Origin: VFJZ01 sp038321545
GTDB taxonomy: Bacteria; Actinomycetota; Thermoleophilia; Gaiellales; F1-60-MAGs149
Assembly: GCA_038321545.1 (NCBI GenBank)
Contig: JBBQFB010000001.1
Span: forward strand, 1-64,000
DNA: 64,000 bases
Direction of reading: 5' to 3'
The notes under the pieces were generated by a model. It did not search any database. It was not told where the DNA came from and was given only the letters and a program-made list of their open reading frames with translations. This document shows, piece by piece, positions 33,483-43,206 of this stretch; within the stretch, counting starts at the first letter, position 1; every line of letters begins with the position of its first letter. The position numbers and the translations under genes are program-made.

Positions 33483-35413
33483 CAGGCGGCCTGCACCATG
33501 AAGTAGAAGACGAGGCCGGCCACACCGAGTGCGAACGCCAGCGCGTAGACGCGCACGAGCCCGGTCTGCACCACGCTGAACGCGCGTCCGGCGCGCGTGG
33601 CGAGCGAGCCGAGCGCGTCGGGTGCGAGCAACAGCACCGATTGCTCGAGCGTGCGTCGCAGGGTGTTCGAGAGCCAGACCGCCGGCACGTAGCACGTGAA
33701 GTGGTAGAGCTCGTCCCAGAAGAACTGGCGCTCCGAGATGACCGCCAGCGCCCGCGGGAAGGCGACCGGGGCGGTGCGGCGGCCGCGGCCCCAGAGGCGC
33801 GCCGCGACGAGGATGCCGGTCACGCCCGCGGCGGTGGCCACGGCGGTCGCGATCCAGTCGTTGGAGTCGGACGGCACGAGCATCGGGACGCCGCCGTAGA
33901 CGACCGGGTCGAGCCAGCTCTCGAACGCGTGCGTCACGCTCGGGAACTGCAACAGCCCGGCGACGGCGGCCAGCGCAGCGAGGATGTAGACCGGTATCAG
34001 CATCGTCCGCGGACCCTCGCCGTGCTCGGTGTGGTGCGGCGCGTGCTCGGCGGCGAACTCGCTCGGCTCGCCGCGGAACACGACGAACATCAGGCGCGAG
34101 GCGTACAGGCCGGTCAGCAGCGCGCCGACGGCGCCGCCGATGAACGCCAGGTAGCCCCAGAACCCGCCCAGCTCGAGGCCGGATGCCAGGATGGTGTCCT
34201 TCGAGATGCCGCCCGACAGCGGGAACACTCCGGCCAGCGCGAGGGTGCCGATCCACATGCAGATCGCGGTCTTCGGCAGCCACTTCTGCATGCCGCCCAT
34301 CTTCCGGATGTCCTGCTCGTCGGCCAGCGCGTGGATGACGACGCCGGCGCCCATGAACAGCAGCGCCTTGAAGAACGCGTGTGTGGTCAGGTGGAAGATG
34401 CCCGTCCAGTAGGCACCGAGCCCGACGCCGACGAACATGTACGCGATCTGGCTCATCGTCGAGAAGGCGATGATGCGTTTGATGTCGGTCTGCGTGAGCG
34501 CCGTCAGGCCGGCCATCAGCAGCCCTGCCACGCCGATCGCGACGATCACGTGCTGGATCGTGGGCGCGTACGAGTAGAGCGGGTTCATCCGCGCGATCAG
34601 GTACACGCCCGCCGTCACCATGGTGGCCGCGTGGATGAGGGCGGAGACCGGAGTGGGGCCCTCCATCGCGTCGGGCAGCCACGTGTGCAGCGGCAGCTGC
34701 GCCGACTTCGCCAGCCCGCCGACCAGCAGCAGCGCGCAGATCCAGTTGATCGTGGACGTGTCGACGCCCAGCTGCGCGCGCTCGCCGAACACCTCGATGT
34801 AGTCGACGGTGCCGAGTTCGCGAAAGATCATGAAGATGCCGATTGCCAGGCCGACGTCGCCGACGGCGTTCATGACGAAGGCCTTCTTGGCGGCGGCGAC
34901 CGCGCTCGGCTTCTGGTGCCAGAACCCGATCAGCAGGTAGGACGACAGGCCGACCATGCCCCAGCCGACCAGCAGCACGACGAAGTTCGCAGCCAGCACC
35001 AGGATCAGCATCGAGAACACGAACAGGTTCAGGTACGCGAAGTAGCGCCGCTCCTCGAGGTCGCCGTGCATGTACCCGACCGAGTAGACGTGGATCAGGA
35101 ATCCGACGCCCGTCACCACGAGCAGCATCACGGCGGACAGCTGGTCGACCAGGATCGAGTTGTCGACGTGGAGCGTGCCGGCCTGCATCCAGGTCCAGGC
35201 GACCGAGTGGATGGAGCGCGTGTCCTCGCTGAGGGCGTGGAGGCGGAGGAACACCCCCGCGCTGAGCACGAACGCGGCGAGCATCACGAAGCACGCGATC
35301 CAGGCCGCCGTGCGGCGCGGCACGCGCTCGCCCGCGAACCCCAGGAGCGCGATCAGCACGCAGCCGGCGAGCGGCGCGGCGTACGCCAGCCAGGCCATCA
35401 TGGAGATACTCAT
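33482..35413 (-). CDS. nuoL: NADH-quinone oxidoreductase subunit L
   Basis: 643 residues from ATG 35413, sharing one base with the nuoK stop; the double ATG four codons later is an alternative. Largest antiporter-like subunit, ending in the long lateral helix that braces the membrane arm. LLVGWGMVGLSSYLLIGFW, KSAQLPLHTWLPDAMEGPTP and THAFFKALLFMGAG are diagnostic. A periplasm-facing acidic/His stretch (FAAEHAPHHTEHGEG) is present near residue 455. Confidence 0.96.
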   Translation of the reverse strand: MSISMMAWLAYAAPLAGCVLIALLGFAGERVPRRTAAWIACFVMLAAFVLSAGVFLRLHALSEDTRSIHSVAWTWMQAGTLHVDNSILVDQLSAVMLLVVTGVGFLIHVYSVGYMHGDLEERRYFAYLNLFVFSMLILVLAANFVVLLVGWGMVGLSSYLLIGFWHQKPSAVAAAKKAFVMNAVGDVGLAIGIFMIFRELGTVDYIEVFGERAQLGVDTSTINWICALLLVGGLAKSAQLPLHTWLPDAMEGPTPVSALIHAATMVTAGVYLIARMNPLYSYAPTIQHVIVAIGVAGLLMAGLTALTQTDIKRIIAFSTMSQIAYMFVGVGLGAYWTGIFHLTTHAFFKALLFMGAGVVIHALADEQDIRKMGGMQKWLPKTAICMWIGTLALAGVFPLSGGISKDTILASGLELGGFWGYLAFIGGAVGALLTGLYASRLMFVVFRGEPSEFAAEHAPHHTEHGEGPRTMLIPVYILAALAAVAGLLQFPSVTHAFESWLDPVVYGGVPMLVPSDSNDWIATAVATAAGVTGILVAARLWGRGRRTAPVAFPRALAVISERQFFWDELYHFTCYVPAVWLSNTLRRTLEQSVLLLAPDALGSLATRAGRAFSVVQTGLVRVYALAFALGVAGLVFYFMVQAA

Positions 35414-35718
35414 CAGCCGCGCAGCTCCACGAGCTCGTCGGTGTCGAGCGTCATCTTGCGGCGCTCCATGGCGACGATCAGGCCCAGCCCGACGACCACC
35501 TCGGCCGCCGCGACGCCCATCACGACGAGCGCGAACACCTGGCCGGACGGGGTGCCGACGTAGCGCCCGAAGCCCACCAGCGTCAGGTTGACCGAGTTCA
35601 GCATCACCTCGAGCGACAGCAGCACCACGATCGGCGAGCGGCGCAGCAGCACGCCGGCCAGCCCGATCACGAACAGCAGGCCGGACACGATCAGGTACGA
35701 GCCGATCGACGGGGTCAC
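35413..35718 (-). CDS. nuoK: NADH-quinone oxidoreductase subunit K
   Basis: 101 residues, three membrane helices. GTG 35718 overlaps the nuoJ stop as GTGA. VVLLSLEVMLNSVNLTLV carries the conserved glutamate of helix 2, and VVMGVAAAEVVVGLGLIVA that of helix 3; both are on the proton path linking quinone chemistry to pumping. Confidence 0.95.
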   Translation of the reverse strand: MTPSIGSYLIVSGLLFVIGLAGVLLRRSPIVVLLSLEVMLNSVNLTLVGFGRYVGTPSGQVFALVVMGVAAAEVVVGLGLIVAMERRKMTLDTDELVELRG

Positions 35719-36290
35719 TCGCCGCCGCTCCGGATCGCAGCCAGCTCGCGCGCCTGCCGCACGCGGCGCTCGCGCTCGTCGAGGTCGACGCGCATCGGGC
35801 GCGGCCCCGCGCCCAGCACGACGGCGGCGATGGCCGCGACGAGCAGCAGCAGCGAGACGAGTTCGAACGCGCCGACGTACGTCGTCAGGAACACCTGGCC
35901 GACCGTCTGCGGCGAGCCGAACGAGTCCTTGACCGTCGCGGGCTGATCGAGCCCGGTGCGGCCGATCACGAGTGCCAGCTCGACCAGGATCGCACCCGCC
36001 GCGATCGCGCCGACGACCACCTGCCAGGTGCGGCGCTTCGTCGCCGGCAGCTCGCCGCGCGGCCCGATGTAGGCGATTACGAACAGGAACATCACCATCA
36101 CCGCGCCGGCGTAGACGATGATCTGCGCCGCGGCCACGAAGTCCGATTGGAGCAGCAGAAACAGCGTCGCCAGCGATGCCAGGTTGCCCAGCAGCGCGAT
36201 CGCCGAGATGAACGGGTTGCCCTGCAGCACCACGGCGAGCGCGCTCGCGATGGCGGCGGCGGAGGCGACGAACCAGACGACCGTTGCCAC
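35715..36290 (-). CDS. nuoJ: NADH-quinone oxidoreductase subunit J
   Basis: 191 residues from GTG 36290, overlapping the nuoI TAG by one base. Five membrane helices and a basic C-terminal tail (DERERRVRQARELAAIRSGG). DFVAAAQIIVYAGAVMVMFLF is the conserved third helix with the pi-bulge that rearranges during turnover. Confidence 0.94.
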   Translation of the reverse strand: MATVVWFVASAAAIASALAVVLQGNPFISAIALLGNLASLATLFLLLQSDFVAAAQIIVYAGAVMVMFLFVIAYIGPRGELPATKRRTWQVVVGAIAAGAILVELALVIGRTGLDQPATVKDSFGSPQTVGQVFLTTYVGAFELVSLLLLVAAIAAVVLGAGPRPMRVDLDERERRVRQARELAAIRSGGE

Positions 36291-36847
36291 TACCAGAGCC
36301 CCTTGACTTCGTCGTCGCCGGGCGTGCCCTCGGGATTGGTGGCGGTCGTGATCTCGTACATGCCGAGCGTGCGCTCCATCTCCTGCACGGGATGGTCGAA
36401 CACGTCGATCGCCTTCGACGGCGTCCGCCGGATCGGCTTCTCGAGCAGCATCTCCTTCGTGTACACGAGCGCCTCGCGGGAGATCTCCGACAGCTCGAAG
36501 TCGTTGCCGAGCGTGATCGCGTCGAACGGGCAGGCCAGCTCGCAGTAGCCGCAGAAGATGCAGCGGGCCATGTTGATCTCGTAGATGCGGGCGTACCGCT
36601 CGCCGGCCGAGACGCGGTTGTCCACCGTGTTCTCGGCGGGGACGACGCGGATGCAGTCCGACGGGCAGGCGGCCGCGCACAGCGAGCAGCCGACGCACTT
36701 CTCGAGGCCATTCTCGTGGCGGTGCAGCTGGTGGCGGCCGCGGAACCGCGGGTAGACCGGGCGCTTGTACTCGGGGTACTGCTGCGTGACCGGCTTCCGG
36801 AAGAGGTGCCGGAGGGTGACGCTGAATCCCTTGACCTGATCGAGCAT
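36290..36847 (-). CDS. nuoI: NADH-quinone oxidoreductase subunit I (2x 4Fe-4S)
   Basis: 185 residues. Two ferredoxin motifs, CVGCSLCAAACP and CIFCGYCELACP, bind clusters N6a and N6b that pass electrons toward NuoB. The C-terminal extension after about 130 is longer than minimal but common in actinobacteria. Twelve bases separate it from nuoH, the only non-overlapping junction of the operon. Confidence 0.96.
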   Translation of the reverse strand: MLDQVKGFSVTLRHLFRKPVTQQYPEYKRPVYPRFRGRHQLHRHENGLEKCVGCSLCAAACPSDCIRVVPAENTVDNRVSAGERYARIYEINMARCIFCGYCELACPFDAITLGNDFELSEISREALVYTKEMLLEKPIRRTPSKAIDVFDHPVQEMERTLGMYEITTATNPEGTPGDDEVKGLW

Positions 36848-36859
36848 GAGCGGCGGCGC

Positions 36860-37849
36860 CTATCCGTAGACCACGAAGAACGCGGTGACGACGAGGTTGA
36901 GGGTGGCGGCCGGCAGCAGCACCTTCCAGCCGAGCGACATCAGCTGGTCGAAGCGCACGCGGGGCACGGTGGCGCGGAGCCAGATGAAGATGAACAGGAA
37001 CAGGCCGGTCTTCAGCAGCATCCAGATCGGGCCAGGCAGGAACGGGCCGGCCGGGCCGGCCAGGAACAGCACGGACGCCAGCGCCGACAGCGTGATCGCG
37101 TTGATGAACTCGGCGTTCGCGAACATCGCGAACCGCATGCCGCCGTACTCGGTGTGGTACCCGGCGACCACCTCGCCGTCGGCCTCGGCGAGGTCGAACG
37201 GCGGCCGGTTCGACTCGGCCACGGCTGCGACCATGAACACCAGGAAGCCGAGGAACTGCGGGACGATGTACCAGAGCCAGTTGTCCTGCTTCTGCGCGAT
37301 CTCGATGAACGAGAGCGACCCGGAGTGGATCACGACGCCGATCACGGCCAGCGTGAACGCGACCTCGTACGAGACCAGCTGGGCGATCGCGCGCATGCCG
37401 CCGAGCAGCGAGTACTTCGAGCCCGACGCCCAGCCGCCGATCAGCAGGCCGTAGAAGCCGAGCGAACCGAGCGCCGCGACGAACAGCAGCGCCACGTTGG
37501 AGTCGGCCATGTACAGGTGGAAGTGGATGTCGGTACCCGGCACGGTGGCGAGCCCGCCGAACGGCATCAGGCCGAACGCCCCGATGGCGCAGAACAGCGA
37601 GATGAACGGCGCCAGCAGGTACAGCCGCGGACGCGCCCCGTCGGGGATCATCGACTGCTTGCGCAGCAGCTTGCCGAGGTCGGCAATCGGCTGCAGCAAT
37701 CCGTACGGGCCGACCCGGTTCGGGCCGAGCCGGGCCTGGAACCGCCCGATCAGGCGGCGCTCGACCCACGTCATGACCGCGAAGAACGCCATCAGCAGGT
37801 TCACGAGCGCGAACCCCTTGATGGCGGTGATGTAGAAGCCGTCGACCAT
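36860..37849 (-). CDS. nuoH: NADH-quinone oxidoreductase subunit H
   Basis: 329 residues from ATG 37849, one base shared with the nuoG stop. Membrane subunit forming the quinone chamber. ERRLIGRFQARLGPNRVGP, DLGKLLRKQSMIPDGA, AESNRPPFDLAEADGEVVAG and EYGGMRFAMFANAEFIN are the highly conserved loops. Confidence 0.96.
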   Translation of the reverse strand: MVDGFYITAIKGFALVNLLMAFFAVMTWVERRLIGRFQARLGPNRVGPYGLLQPIADLGKLLRKQSMIPDGARPRLYLLAPFISLFCAIGAFGLMPFGGLATVPGTDIHFHLYMADSNVALLFVAALGSLGFYGLLIGGWASGSKYSLLGGMRAIAQLVSYEVAFTLAVIGVVIHSGSLSFIEIAQKQDNWLWYIVPQFLGFLVFMVAAVAESNRPPFDLAEADGEVVAGYHTEYGGMRFAMFANAEFINAITLSALASVLFLAGPAGPFLPGPIWMLLKTGLFLFIFIWLRATVPRVRFDQLMSLGWKVLLPAATLNLVVTAFFVVYG

Positions 37850-40134
37850 CAGGCGGTGACGACCTCCGCGTCGCCGGAGACGGGTGGGCCGCCCCAGTTG
37901 ATGCGCACGGCACCCGCGCGCAGCCGACGCGAGGTGCGCACCGGGCCGGCATGGTCGCCGCCCGCGTGGCGCACCGTCACGACGTCGTGCTCCGACACGC
38001 CGAGGCGCGCGGCGTCCTCGTGGTTGAGCATCACCCAGGGCGCGCGCTGGTGCGCGAGGGCCGGCGTGCGCTCGACCGCGACGCCCGAGAAGAAGGGGCG
38101 CGGGGCGATCAGCGCGAAGCGGCCGTCGGCGACGGGCGCGGCGGGTGCCGGCGCGGGGTCCGTCGAGGTACCGGGGGCGGGGCGCGTGCGGGCCGGCAGC
38201 GGCGCGCGACCGTTCAGCTCGCTCCATGTGAGCGGAATCCCGAGCTCGCCGGCCAGCTGCGCGTACGCCTTGGACGGCGCCGGCGGGATCTCGATGCCGA
38301 GGTGCGCGGCGATCGCGACGTACGCGGCCAGGTCGGGCACGCCGCTGGGCGGCTTCGTGGCCGGCCGCAGCCGCTGGATGCGTCCCTCGAGGTTGGTCGT
38401 CGTGCCCTCGCGCTCGTAGTCGACGGCCTGCGGCAGCACGATGTGGCTCCACGACACCGACGTGTTCACGAACGGCGAGACGCAGATCACGTGGCGCAGC
38501 TGCGACAGCGCCATCTGCCAGCGATCGGCCGCGGGCCACTCCGCTGTCGGGTCGACGCCGAGCAGCACCAGCGCGTGCACCGCGCCGGCCTCGATCGCGG
38601 CCAGCACCTCGTCGCCTCCGCCGGCCAGCCCGAGCATCCGCGCGCCGCGCTCGTTCGGCCCGGTGGGGAGGGGCAGCACGCCGCCCCGCTCGTGCAGCCC
38701 GAGCGCGTTCGCGGTCGCCGCGATGGTGGCGACGTCGACGTCGTCGGTGACGATCAGGATCGGGTGCTCCGCACCGGTCAGCGGGCCGGGATCGGCGACC
38801 AGACCGGCGAGAGCCTGCGCCGTGGTCGTGCCCGCAGCGGTCTGGCGCACGGTGCCGGCGTCCCGATCGAGCAGCGTGCCGCCCGGTCCGACCATCATCA
38901 CGTGCGCGCCCCGGCGACGGGCCTTGCGGATGCGCAGGTCGAGCACACCGCCGCGGTCGGCCACGTCGCTGTCGCCGACGACCACGATCACGTCGGCACG
39001 GTCGAGGTCGTCGATGCGCGCCGCGTACGGGTCGAGCAGCTCCCAGGCGCCGGCGCTCGCGGTGGGGCCGGACGCCGTCAGCGCACGGACGTCGCGGGCG
39101 ATGCGGCCCCAGGCGTACGCCTCCTCGTTGGTGAGGTTGCCGGCCGTGACGATGGCGACCGACCCGGCGCCCTCGAGGGAGTCGACGTGGCGGAGGCGCT
39201 GGCTGACGGTGCGGGTGGCCTCGTCCCACGAGACGGCGTCGAGGCCGGTGGCGGAGCGCATCAGCGGCTCGCTGAGGCGGTCGGCGAGCGGCTCGAAGCG
39301 CGCGAACCGGCCGCGGTCGCAGAGCCAGCCCTCGTCGACCTCGGGATGGTTGCGCGACAGCACGCGCTCGGTGCGGCCCTCGCGGACCGTGGCCCACGTG
39401 TTGCACCCGACGGCGCACCCGCCGCAGACGGACGGCACGTTGACGATCTCCCACGGCCGCGCCTTGAAGCGGTACGGGGTCGGCAGCAGAGCGCCCACGG
39501 GGCACAGCTCGGTCACGTTGCCGGAGAAGGCGCCGACGTACGGGCGCTCCTGGAACGTCGCGATCACGCTGAAAGCGCCGCGCTCCCGCGCGATCAGCTC
39601 GCCATCCTCGGCGACGTCGGAGGAGAACCGGGTGCAGCGGTAGCAGAGGATGCAGCGCTCGCGATCGAGCACGATCGACGGCGAGATCGGCAACGGCTTC
39701 TCGTACGTCCGCTTCGGCAGCGTCATCCGGCTCTTGCCGGGGCCGTACCGGAACGCGAGGTCCTGCAGCGGGCACTCGCCGCCCTTGTCGCAGACCGGAC
39801 AGTCGAGCGGATGGTTCAGCAGCAGGAACTCGAGGACCGCGTCCTGCCCCTCCTCGGCCTTCGCGGAGGTGGCGGCGCTGCGCACGATCATGCCGTCGGC
39901 GGCCGTCATCGTGCAGGCCGCCTGCAGCTTCGGCATCGGACGGCCGCCCATCTCGACCTCGACCAGGCACATGCGGCACGCGCCGACCGGCGGGCCGAGC
40001 CGCGGCTCGTAACAGAAGACGGGGATCTCGATGCCCGCGTGCGCCGCCGCGACGACCAGCGGCGTGCCGGCGGGCACCTGCACCTCGCGACCGTCGAACG
40101 TGACGGTGACCGTGGCGGCTTCGGTCGTCGCCAT
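37849..40134 (-). CDS. nuoG: NADH-quinone oxidoreductase subunit G
   Basis: 761 residues from ATG 40134. The N-terminal part binds a 2Fe-2S cluster (C41, C53, C56 and a fourth near 70). HPLDCPVCDKGGECPLQ gives the His-Cys cluster N5, and CILCYRCTRFSSD with VTELCPVGAL gives N4. CGGCAVGC with a later WLCDRGRF gives the extra N7 cluster found in only some bacteria. The rest is a molybdopterin-oxidoreductase-like domain without catalytic role, with a Pro/Ala linker near 645-665 and a closing MopB-binding beta domain. Confidence 0.95.
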   Translation of the reverse strand: MATTEAATVTVTFDGREVQVPAGTPLVVAAAHAGIEIPVFCYEPRLGPPVGACRMCLVEVEMGGRPMPKLQAACTMTAADGMIVRSAATSAKAEEGQDAVLEFLLLNHPLDCPVCDKGGECPLQDLAFRYGPGKSRMTLPKRTYEKPLPISPSIVLDRERCILCYRCTRFSSDVAEDGELIARERGAFSVIATFQERPYVGAFSGNVTELCPVGALLPTPYRFKARPWEIVNVPSVCGGCAVGCNTWATVREGRTERVLSRNHPEVDEGWLCDRGRFARFEPLADRLSEPLMRSATGLDAVSWDEATRTVSQRLRHVDSLEGAGSVAIVTAGNLTNEEAYAWGRIARDVRALTASGPTASAGAWELLDPYAARIDDLDRADVIVVVGDSDVADRGGVLDLRIRKARRRGAHVMMVGPGGTLLDRDAGTVRQTAAGTTTAQALAGLVADPGPLTGAEHPILIVTDDVDVATIAATANALGLHERGGVLPLPTGPNERGARMLGLAGGGDEVLAAIEAGAVHALVLLGVDPTAEWPAADRWQMALSQLRHVICVSPFVNTSVSWSHIVLPQAVDYEREGTTTNLEGRIQRLRPATKPPSGVPDLAAYVAIAAHLGIEIPPAPSKAYAQLAGELGIPLTWSELNGRAPLPARTRPAPGTSTDPAPAPAAPVADGRFALIAPRPFFSGVAVERTPALAHQRAPWVMLNHEDAARLGVSEHDVVTVRHAGGDHAGPVRTSRRLRAGAVRINWGGPPVSGDAEVVTA

Positions 40135-41468
40135 CAGGCCGGCACCAGCGGGAGGTTGCGCTTCAGCTCGGGGTAGAGGGCGCCGAACGGCGCGGACAGG
40201 CCCTCGGGCACGCCGACGCCGATACAGGCCTCGAACTCGGCGCGGAAGTGCTTCAGGTACGAGCGCACCGGCATCGCACAGGCGTCGCCGAGCGGACACA
40301 GGCACTTGCCCTCGATGCGGTCGCACATCTCGACCAGCAGGTCGATCTCGTGCATCTGCGCCTCTCCCGAGGCCACGCGCTTCAGCAGCTCCACCATCCA
40401 GCGCGTGCCCTCGCGGCACGGCGTGCACTTGCCGCACGACTCGTGCCGGTAGAAGTCGGCGACGCGCAGGGCGAGATGCACCATCGAGGTGCGGTCGTCC
40501 ATCACGATCACGGCGCCCGATCCGGCCATCGACCCGGCCGCTGCCACGGTCTCGACGGCCAGCTGCACGTCGAGGTCGTCGGGCATGAGGATCGGCGCGG
40601 ACGAGCCGCCCGGAATGAAGCACTTCATGGGGCGGCCGCCGGCGACGCCGCCGCCGCACCCTTCGATCAGGTCGCGGTACGTGGCGTTCACGGGCAGCTC
40701 GTAGTTGCCGGGCCGCTGCACGTGCCCGGACAGCGACATCAGGCGCGTGCCCGTCGTCTGCTCGGTGCGCAGCTGCTGGTAGCGGTCGGCGCCCATCGCG
40801 AAGATGAACGGCACCGTCATCACGGTTTCGACGTTGTTGAGCAGCGTCGGGCTCTTCCAGGCGCCGGACACGGCCGGAAACGGCGGCTTCGCGGTCGGCT
40901 GGCCGCGCTCGCCGTTGAGGGCCGACAGCAGCGCCGTCTCCTCGCCGCAGATGTAGGCGCCGGCGCCACGGTGCACGTAGATGTCGACCTTGCCCGGCGC
41001 GCCGGGCAGCGCGGTGCCCAGATACCCGCGCTGGTAGGCCTGCGCGATGGCCCCCGACAGCTCGTCGGCCTCGGCCGCGTACTCGCCGCGGATGAAGATG
41101 TACGTGGCCCGCGCATTGATCGCGTTGCAGAGCATGATGCAGCCCTCGATCAGGGCGTGCGGGTTGCGCAGCAGCAGCTCGCGGTCCTTGAAGGTGCCCG
41201 GCTCGGACTCGTCGGCGTTCACGACCAGGAACCGCTCGCCCTTGCCGATGAACGACACCTTCATGCCGGTCGGGAAGCCGGCTCCCCCGCGTCCGCGCAG
41301 GCCGGAGTCCTTCAGCTCCTGCACGAACTCGTCGAACGGCCGCGCGGCCTGGGCGAACGCCGTCTTGTAGCCACCCGATGCCTCGTAGGCGGCGATGTCG
41401 GCGCGGTCCCCCTCGAAGTCGAGCAGGATCGCGTCGGGGCGCGGGGCGGCGTAGGTGGGACCCTGCAT
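40134..41468 (-). CDS. nuoF: NADH-quinone oxidoreductase subunit F
   Basis: 444 residues from ATG 41468. NADH- and FMN-binding subunit with 4Fe-4S cluster N3. GLRGRGGAGFPTGMKVSF (NADH/FMN glycine loop), NADESEPGTFKDR, GAGAYICGEETAL and the cluster motif ESCGKCTPCREG are intact. TGATG junctions on both sides. Confidence 0.97.
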   Translation of the reverse strand: MQGPTYAAPRPDAILLDFEGDRADIAAYEASGGYKTAFAQAARPFDEFVQELKDSGLRGRGGAGFPTGMKVSFIGKGERFLVVNADESEPGTFKDRELLLRNPHALIEGCIMLCNAINARATYIFIRGEYAAEADELSGAIAQAYQRGYLGTALPGAPGKVDIYVHRGAGAYICGEETALLSALNGERGQPTAKPPFPAVSGAWKSPTLLNNVETVMTVPFIFAMGADRYQQLRTEQTTGTRLMSLSGHVQRPGNYELPVNATYRDLIEGCGGGVAGGRPMKCFIPGGSSAPILMPDDLDVQLAVETVAAAGSMAGSGAVIVMDDRTSMVHLALRVADFYRHESCGKCTPCREGTRWMVELLKRVASGEAQMHEIDLLVEMCDRIEGKCLCPLGDACAMPVRSYLKHFRAEFEACIGVGVPEGLSAPFGALYPELKRNLPLVPA

Positions 41469-41950
41469 CAGTGTCCTGGCTCGCGGGATCGGAGGTCGCC
41501 GACGACCGTCTTCGCGTCGTCGGCGGTGAAGTGCTCGAGATAGCGGTGATCGACCGACACGACCGGCCCCCAGCCGCAGCCGCCGAGGCACTCGACCGAC
41601 CGCAGCGTGACGGCGCCGTCGGCCGACGTCTCGCCGAGCCGGCAGCCGAGCTCGCGCTCGAAGGCGCCGACGACATCGGTTGCGCCGACCAGGCAGCACG
41701 ACACGTTCGTACACACCTCGACCAGGTGCTCACCGACCGGCTCGAGGAAGAACATGTCGTAGAAGGACGCCACCGCCTGGCAGTGCGCGACCGGCAGGTC
41801 GATGCAGCGGGAGACCTCTTCGAAGGCCTCCGGCGACAGCCAGCGGTACTTCTGCTGGGCGAGGCGCAGCGCGGCCAGGATCGCCGAGCGGCGGTCGGGG
41901 TACTTCGCGATCTCCCGCTGGATGGGTTCGTACAGCGTGTCCAGGGCCAT
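41468..41950 (-). CDS. nuoE: NADH-quinone oxidoreductase subunit E
   Basis: 160 residues from ATG 41950. Thioredoxin-fold subunit with 2Fe-2S cluster N1a. Cysteines lie in CTNVSC and ECLGGCGWGP. It begins with the helical region YPDRRSAILAALRLAQ typical of the family and works with NuoF. Confidence 0.96.
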   Translation of the reverse strand: MALDTLYEPIQREIAKYPDRRSAILAALRLAQQKYRWLSPEAFEEVSRCIDLPVAHCQAVASFYDMFFLEPVGEHLVEVCTNVSCCLVGATDVVGAFERELGCRLGETSADGAVTLRSVECLGGCGWGPVVSVDHRYLEHFTADDAKTVVGDLRSREPGH

Positions 41951-43206
41951 CAGCGGTCGCAATCCCCCATGACCGGGTCGATCGACGCCAGGATCGCGAT
42001 CAGGTCGGCCAGGTAGTGGCCGGTCGCGAGCGCCGCGAGCGACGACAGCGTCACGAAGCTGGGCGGTCGCAGGCGCGCGCGCCACGGCTTCGCGGAGCCG
42101 TCCGAGATCATGTAGAAGCCGAACTCGCCGCGGGCCGACTCGATCGGCGCATAGATCTCACCGGGCGGCACGCGGAAGCCCTCGGTGACGATCTTGAAGT
42201 GATGGATGAGCGACTCCATCGAGGTGTGCAGCTCGTGGCGCGGCGGCAGCACGACCTTGCGGTCGTCCGAGATGACCGGGCCCTCCGGCAGGCCGTCGAG
42301 GCACTTCTCGATCAGGTCGAGCGACGACCGCATCTCCTGGACGCGCACCCAGAAGCGGTCGAACACGTCGCCGTTCTGGCCCAGCACGGGCTGGTAGTCG
42401 AGCTCGCGGTACGCGCCGTAGCCGCCGTTCGCCGTGCGCAGGTCCCACGGGATGCCGGAGGCGCGTACGTTCGGGCCGGACTGCGCCATCAGCATCGCGA
42501 ACTCGGGCGGCATCACCCCCACCCCGACGGTGCGCGAGCGCCAGATCGGATTCTGTCCGATCAGGTCCTCGTACTCGGAGATGCGGCCCCGCATGTACGA
42601 GATGAACTGGCGCGCCTTCGGCTCGAAGCCCTTCGGGATGTCCTCGGCGACGCCGCCCACCTGGCTGTAGCGCGGGTGCATGCGCTGGCCGGTGACCATC
42701 TCGAACAGGTCGAGCACGTAGTCGCGGTCGCGGAAGCAGTAGAACAGCAGGGCGATGCCGCCCAGGTCGACCGACCCGGTGCCGAGGAAGATCAGGTGCG
42801 AGTGCAGCCGCGTGAGCTCCTGGAAGATCACGCGCAGGTACTCGCCGCGACGCGGCACCTCGAGTTCGAGCAGCTTCTCGACGGCCATGCAGAACGCGAC
42901 CTCGCCCGAGAAGAACGACAGGTAGTCCATCCGCGGGACGTACGTGATCGCCTTCCAGTACGTCTTCTGCTCGATGTTCTTCTCGATGCCCGTATGCACG
43001 TAGCCGAGCTCGTTGCGCAGGCCGGCCACGATCTCGCCGTCGAGGTGGACGACGAGGCGCAGCACGCCGTGCGTGGACGGATGGTTCGGGCCCAGGTTGA
43101 TCTCGAGCAGGTCGGGGTTGTCGGTCGACGGCACCGTCACCGACGGCGTCGGCGAGGGGATGGCCAGCGTCGGCCACGCATGCTTGCGGGGCTGGGTGGC
43201 GGCCAT
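41950..43206 (-). CDS. nuoD: NADH-quinone oxidoreductase subunit D
   Basis: 418 residues from ATG 43206, which shares one base with the nuoC stop. The in-frame sequence upstream belongs to nuoC in another frame. Hydrogenase-like 49-kDa subunit lining the quinone site. LGPNHPSTHGVLRLVVHLDG, GYVHTGIEK, RLHSHLIFLGTG and PPGEIYAPIESARGEFGFY are conserved. The N-terminal ~30 residues before DLLEINLGP are variable. Confidence 0.96.
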   Translation of the reverse strand: MAATQPRKHAWPTLAIPSPTPSVTVPSTDNPDLLEINLGPNHPSTHGVLRLVVHLDGEIVAGLRNELGYVHTGIEKNIEQKTYWKAITYVPRMDYLSFFSGEVAFCMAVEKLLELEVPRRGEYLRVIFQELTRLHSHLIFLGTGSVDLGGIALLFYCFRDRDYVLDLFEMVTGQRMHPRYSQVGGVAEDIPKGFEPKARQFISYMRGRISEYEDLIGQNPIWRSRTVGVGVMPPEFAMLMAQSGPNVRASGIPWDLRTANGGYGAYRELDYQPVLGQNGDVFDRFWVRVQEMRSSLDLIEKCLDGLPEGPVISDDRKVVLPPRHELHTSMESLIHHFKIVTEGFRVPPGEIYAPIESARGEFGFYMISDGSAKPWRARLRPPSFVTLSSLAALATGHYLADLIAILASIDPVMGDCDR